A stretch of DNA of 64,000 nt, taken from assembly GCA_032027125.1 (NCBI GenBank), contig JAVSMQ010000001.1, forward strand, positions 3,086,846 to 3,150,845. The letters are read 5' to 3'. The stretch is from JANJTB01 sp032027125. GTDB taxonomy: Bacteria > Bacteroidota > Ignavibacteria > Kapaibacteriales > UBA2268. The translations under genes and the position numbers were made by a program. Position 1 is the stretch's first letter; every line of letters starts with the position of its first letter. The notes beneath the pieces were generated by a model that was given only the letters and a program-made list of their open reading frames with translations, made no database searches and was not told the DNA's origin. Of the stretch, positions 60,688 through 64,000 are shown in pieces.

Positions 60688-62547
60688 ATGAATTTTTTAG
60701 AAAAGTTGGCAAAAAATTATATTGTTGTGATAATTCTGTTCGTTCTTGCAGTCTTCATGCAACTGTTTACCTTTGATTTGACAGGTTTTAAGGATGATTT
60801 AATCATCGTAAATAATTTTGAAAGAATTTCATCTTTCGAAAATATTTTCTCGGAATTCAGTCAAAAATATCCGGGTACGGAAGAATTTAAACCTCTTACC
60901 ATGATGTCGTTTTATGTAAATGCACTGTTTGCAGGACAAAGTACCTACATTTATCATTTTACAAATATTTTGATACATATTTTTGTTTGTTTTCTTGTTT
61001 TGATGCTGTTGAGAAGACTTGAGTTTTCTGAAATTGAATCATTTATCGGTTCGATGATATTTGCTGTGCATCCCTTAATTGCCGGTAATGTTGCATGGAT
61101 TGCAGGAAGAAATTATCTGCTTATGGCTGCTATGGGGCTTCTTGCTTTAATATTTTTCATAGATTATTTTCAAAGCCGAACTACACGAAAAATATGGTTA
61201 TCGGGATTATTTGCATTACTTTCTGTACTTTCTGATTCTACAGGATTTGCAGTAATCGTAATAATGATTGCGTATTCAATCACTATGAAAAGGGAAGAAC
61301 TAAAAGAGAATTTCAATACAATATCTGCACCCTTATTGAGCGTTGTTATTGTTTGGTTTTTGATGTATATGAATGTTCAGTCCATTTCAAAAAGTGTTTC
61401 GTCCGGTCATAACCAAAATGTAATTATGCTGGCGGGAGTATTTTTCGATTTCAGATATTTTCAATTAATACCGCAGTTAACCGGCGAATTTTTACTCCCA
61501 TTTAAATTAAGTGTTCTTCCTGCTTATAATTTAATTTATACTTTAATTGGTTTGGCTGCACTTATTGCTGGATTGGCTTATGCAAAAATGAAAAATCTGA
61601 TGTCAAATGATATGCTTTTAGGTTTGACATTCTTTGCTGTTGCAGTAATATCGGGAGCAATTTCATTATCACCTCAGAAAACTGAATTCTCGGATTATTC
61701 GCAGGGATTGTCTTATTTCGCGGTCATTGGTTTGATAATCTTAATCATTAGTTTATTGAGCAGGTCAGGAATGAATTACAGTTCGAGAGTGTTTTCGGCG
61801 GGATTTGTCATAGTCCTTGGCATTTTTTCATTCTTATCTTTCTATCATGCTAAAAGTTATGAATCTGAGAATTCATTTTTTGAAGCAGCGTATAAAAGTA
61901 ACCCCCAAAATACAAATATAAGCAATACATTGATTGAGACATATCTAAAAAAAGGAGATGTTGACAAAGCAGAGCGAATGGTTAGAAATTCAGACCTGAA
62001 TGATGCCGAAAAAGCGGGGAATTATATCAGATTAGGCGATTATTACTATACAGGAAAATACTACGAGAAAGCTGTTTCATATCTTGAAAAGGCTGTATCA
62101 GCCGATACGAACAACAAAAACGCACTTAACTTACTTGTCAATTCACATTATTCTCTAAGGAATTACGAAAAAGCCGAATCACTTCTGCTGCCCATTGTCT
62201 CCGACACTTCGAAATATCCTGATGCGAGATGGGATTTATTTAATATTTATCTCGAATCGCAGGATTTTTCAACTGCCGATGATTTTGCGTCAAAGACTTT
62301 CGTAAGTGATGATGATAAATTAAGAGCTTTGCAAATGGTGGACGGGTGGTCGAAGATTTATTTCAAACAAAATGACAATGTCGCCGTGGTAAAAACTATG
62401 AAAGTTGGACTTGCCATTGATTCAAACAACGCGGTCATACTTAATTATTTGTATGATACATATAGCAAAATCGGTATGAAGCAAAAGGCTGCCGAGTACG
62501 AAAGAAGACTTAAACAGATATTTATAGAACAAAAATTGGATAAATAA
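60688..62547 (+). CDS. Polytopic membrane protein with C-terminal TPR domain
   Basis: 619 residues. About 11 membrane helices over residues 12-390, then TPR repeats (about 405-600) in GDYYYTGKYYEKAVSYLEKA and SHYSLRNYEKAESLLLPIVS. The first loop has TFDLTGFKDDLIIVNNFERI, with the D-D pair of GT-C glycosyltransferases, and the arrangement recalls TMTC-type proteins (membrane GT-C plus TPRs). The likely activity, O-glycosylation of exported proteins, is inferred. It is followed four bases later by the nucleoid-protein gene, probably in one operon. Confidence 0.7.
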   Translation: MNFLEKLAKNYIVVIILFVLAVFMQLFTFDLTGFKDDLIIVNNFERISSFENIFSEFSQKYPGTEEFKPLTMMSFYVNALFAGQSTYIYHFTNILIHIFVCFLVLMLLRRLEFSEIESFIGSMIFAVHPLIAGNVAWIAGRNYLLMAAMGLLALIFFIDYFQSRTTRKIWLSGLFALLSVLSDSTGFAVIVIMIAYSITMKREELKENFNTISAPLLSVVIVWFLMYMNVQSISKSVSSGHNQNVIMLAGVFFDFRYFQLIPQLTGEFLLPFKLSVLPAYNLIYTLIGLAALIAGLAYAKMKNLMSNDMLLGLTFFAVAVISGAISLSPQKTEFSDYSQGLSYFAVIGLIILIISLLSRSGMNYSSRVFSAGFVIVLGIFSFLSFYHAKSYESENSFFEAAYKSNPQNTNISNTLIETYLKKGDVDKAERMVRNSDLNDAEKAGNYIRLGDYYYTGKYYEKAVSYLEKAVSADTNNKNALNLLVNSHYSLRNYEKAESLLLPIVSDTSKYPDARWDLFNIYLESQDFSTADDFASKTFVSDDDKLRALQMVDGWSKIYFKQNDNVAVVKTMKVGLAIDSNNAVILNYLYDTYSKIGMKQKAAEYERRLKQIFIEQKLDK

Positions 62548-62550
62548 ATT

Positions 62551-63627
62551 ATGATAAACTTTTATGAACTGGAATTTAAAAGAGTAGTTCTTCATCAGAT
62601 AGTGCCTAAATCAGATGGTTTGGAACATGCTACAATCATGCCCGATGAGAATCTGTTCGAGCTTAATGATGATGTTGTCAATATAATTAAAGAGCGGCTT
62701 GCAAAATCTGCATCAAAAGTTTCCAAGGCTTTCGAACCGGAAATTGAAGATTATATGGGCGGTACATTTTTCGGAATATGTGAAACTCTGAAAGATAAAG
62801 GCGACAGTAATTTTATCGCAAGTACTGTTGATATTGCTATGCTTCTTGCGCGCGCCCAGACCAAAAACAATATCCCGGGCGGCTCATTTATTTTTATTGA
62901 GGCACAAACCAAAACATTTAAAACCTGGTATATTGCGATAAAAGCCGAGTGGAACAAAGCTTTGAGATATGAAATTCATAACCGTCAGTCAACTATAAAA
63001 TTGCTCGACGATATTTTTCTCGATTCATCATCAAAGAATTTTAAAGTTGGTGCAATTTACGAAAAAGACGAATCCGGTTTCGAAGTTCCATATCCGAACA
63101 GCCTGTTTGGAGCATATTTCTATGATGAGCAGTTTACAATAGATTCTAAGCCGGCAGAGTATTTTTATAAGGATTTTCTTGGTTTGACACTCGACTCACT
63201 ACCCAAAATTCAAAGTATGAAATTCTTCAAATCAACTGATAATTTTATCAAAACGTTTGTTGATTCACACGAAACAAAGGATAATCTGCTTCAGGCTCTC
63301 AAACAGGAATTTATGACAAACGAAGAACCCAGTGTTTCGCCATCGGAGTTTGCACAGATGTATTTCCACGAACCTGATGTCAAGAATACTTACATGAATG
63401 AGGTTGTACCTTATCTACCCAAAACGGTTCAGAAAGACAGTACTCTAATCTTGAATAAGCTTGAGAAAAAACGCGTTGATTTTCCAAATAATATCGCTCT
63501 CACCGGACCTGAACGGACATTTGAATACAGCGTTCAGATAATCAGTTCAAAATCAGAGATAGAAGACATAAATTTTGAAGATGACGTCACGATATTAAAA
63601 ATCAAAGGGAAGCCTTATCAGAATTGA
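62551..63627 (+). CDS. Nucleoid-associated protein, NdpA/YejK family
   Basis: 358 residues. Start YELEFKRVVLHQIVPKSDGL, middle YMGGTFFGICETLKDKGDSN and FIASTVDIAMLLARAQTKNN, then GSFIFIEAQTKTFKTWYIAI: the pattern of PF04245 (37-kDa nucleoid-associated protein). It is longer and more diverged than E. coli YejK (335). In E. coli the protein binds the nucleoid, with an unclear function. It follows the membrane-TPR gene at a distance of four bases and is closed by a terminator at 63672. Confidence 0.75.
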   Translation: MINFYELEFKRVVLHQIVPKSDGLEHATIMPDENLFELNDDVVNIIKERLAKSASKVSKAFEPEIEDYMGGTFFGICETLKDKGDSNFIASTVDIAMLLARAQTKNNIPGGSFIFIEAQTKTFKTWYIAIKAEWNKALRYEIHNRQSTIKLLDDIFLDSSSKNFKVGAIYEKDESGFEVPYPNSLFGAYFYDEQFTIDSKPAEYFYKDFLGLTLDSLPKIQSMKFFKSTDNFIKTFVDSHETKDNLLQALKQEFMTNEEPSVSPSEFAQMYFHEPDVKNTYMNEVVPYLPKTVQKDSTLILNKLEKKRVDFPNNIALTGPERTFEYSVQIISSKSEIEDINFEDDVTILKIKGKPYQN

Positions 63628-63671
63628 TTTCAGAATTCATGCTCCATATAAAAACACTTACTCGTGAAATT

Positions 63672-63713
63672 AAAATCCCCCTACTATGAATTTCTATCGT
63701 AAAGGGGGATTTT
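63672..63713 (+). terminator. Intrinsic terminator after the NdpA-like gene
   Basis: AAAATCCCCCT (63672-63682) and AGGGGGATTTT (63703-63713) form a perfect 11-bp stem with a 20-base loop; the A-run and T-run on its two sides allow use from both strands. It is 45 bases after the stop. Confidence 0.88.
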
Positions 63714-64000
63714 CTTGTTTGGTAATGCAATCGAATAGATGAAGTGAGCTAAAATACTGTTATTTATTCGAATCTTATTAGTGGTTTACCCTTAAGTACA
63801 GCAAATCTGATAAGAATTATTGATGAAAACAGCGAACGAATAACAAGAATGCCTTATCCTACAATAATGAAGCCCTAAATTACAACAGGGATTCACTAAA
63901 ATACAGAAACAAATCACGTATTTACTCCATGAACGCTCAATCTAACAATAGGATTATGAGAAAATATACTAATTCTGTATCAAAATATAAGATTCTGCAT
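63714..64000. other. End of window: noncoding stretch with one short open frame
   Basis: An open frame of 41 codons without an ATG start (63753-63878, translating to LSTANLIRIIDENSERITRM in the middle and ending in MKP) may be the decayed end of a gene, but I cannot name the family. The rest of the 370 bases after the NdpA-like gene shows nothing beyond the terminator. Confidence 0.3.

Noticed and set aside
63753..63878. A gene fragment at the end of the window
   Set aside because: Possible decayed gene end, but no start and no family recognised; kept only as a note in the noncoding entry.
1..64000. tRNA, rRNA or riboswitch genes
   Set aside because: No stretch with the T-loop/acceptor pattern of a tRNA or with rRNA similarity was seen by eye. 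A covariance-model scan would be decisive.

Overview
The window is AT-rich bacterial DNA that fits the Bacteroidota (FCB) superphylum, perhaps an Ignavibacteria or Kapabacteria-like lineage; the rank is inferred from gene content. Evidence: three secreted proteins end in a type IX secretion (T9SS) sorting domain, the primary sigma factor is the short form without region 1.1, and several upstream regions carry the Bacteroidota promoter pattern TTTG-N19..21-TAnnTTTG. The sequence looks like a draft or metagenome scaffold. It has single N gaps at 27390 and 52898, and two uncut Nextera mate-pair junction adapters at 8779-8816 and 9064-9099 inside an insertion sequence.

Bases 1-14.5k are accessory DNA: mostly small, individually promoted genes of narrow distribution, with decayed genes between them. 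They include an AlbA_2/RecG-like regulator tail, an aminotransferase remnant, a wHTH/nucleotidyltransferase pair with a broken second gene, MscS, a solo CheB, DUF1801, leucine-rich and WG-repeat proteins, a HigB-like toxin with a small partner, a DUF6398-like protein, a SnoaL-like protein, a transposase fragment, an ArsR-SRPBCC-DUF998 operon, DoxX, a membrane protein, DUF4256, a T9SS cargo protein and a GNAT enzyme. Between 2.4k and 7.2k a related noncoding module (GC hairpin, T-run, Bacteroidota promoter, small palindrome) recurs in front of several of these genes. A 60-base duplicate of the DUF1801 gene end lies just before one copy, which suggests gene gain and loss by recombination between modules.

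Bases 14.9k-36.3k are mostly core metabolism and information genes: DUF1343 (NamZ-like) with a TPR lipoprotein-like gene, a receiver protein, truA and a secreted GH20-like protein. A lipid/ketone cluster follows: acyl-CoA dehydrogenase, archaeal-type HMG-CoA synthase, thiolase, a DUF35 protein lacking its zinc-ribbon cysteines, and an HMG-CoA lyase-like protein. Next come a large PocR/PAS sensor kinase with its receiver, a fused branched-chain 2-oxoacid dehydrogenase E1, and a holB-PSP1 pair.

Bases 36.4k-64k mix housekeeping and envelope genes with small accessory genes: a solo XRE regulator, a polytopic membrane protein, TPR proteins, an HNH nuclease, a TumE-type toxin-antitoxin pair, a tricorn-like protease, a secreted M6 protease, HtrA, OsmC, an MBL-fold hydrolase, lipA, the primary sigma factor, a CtpA-type protease, glycyl-tRNA synthetase, a membrane-TPR protein and an NdpA-like nucleoid protein. 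Tandem repeats lie between genes: a 98-bp unit at 46.0-46.4k, a 21-bp unit at 52.66-52.90k and another 21-bp unit at 23.2k. I found no rRNA, tRNA or CRISPR array.
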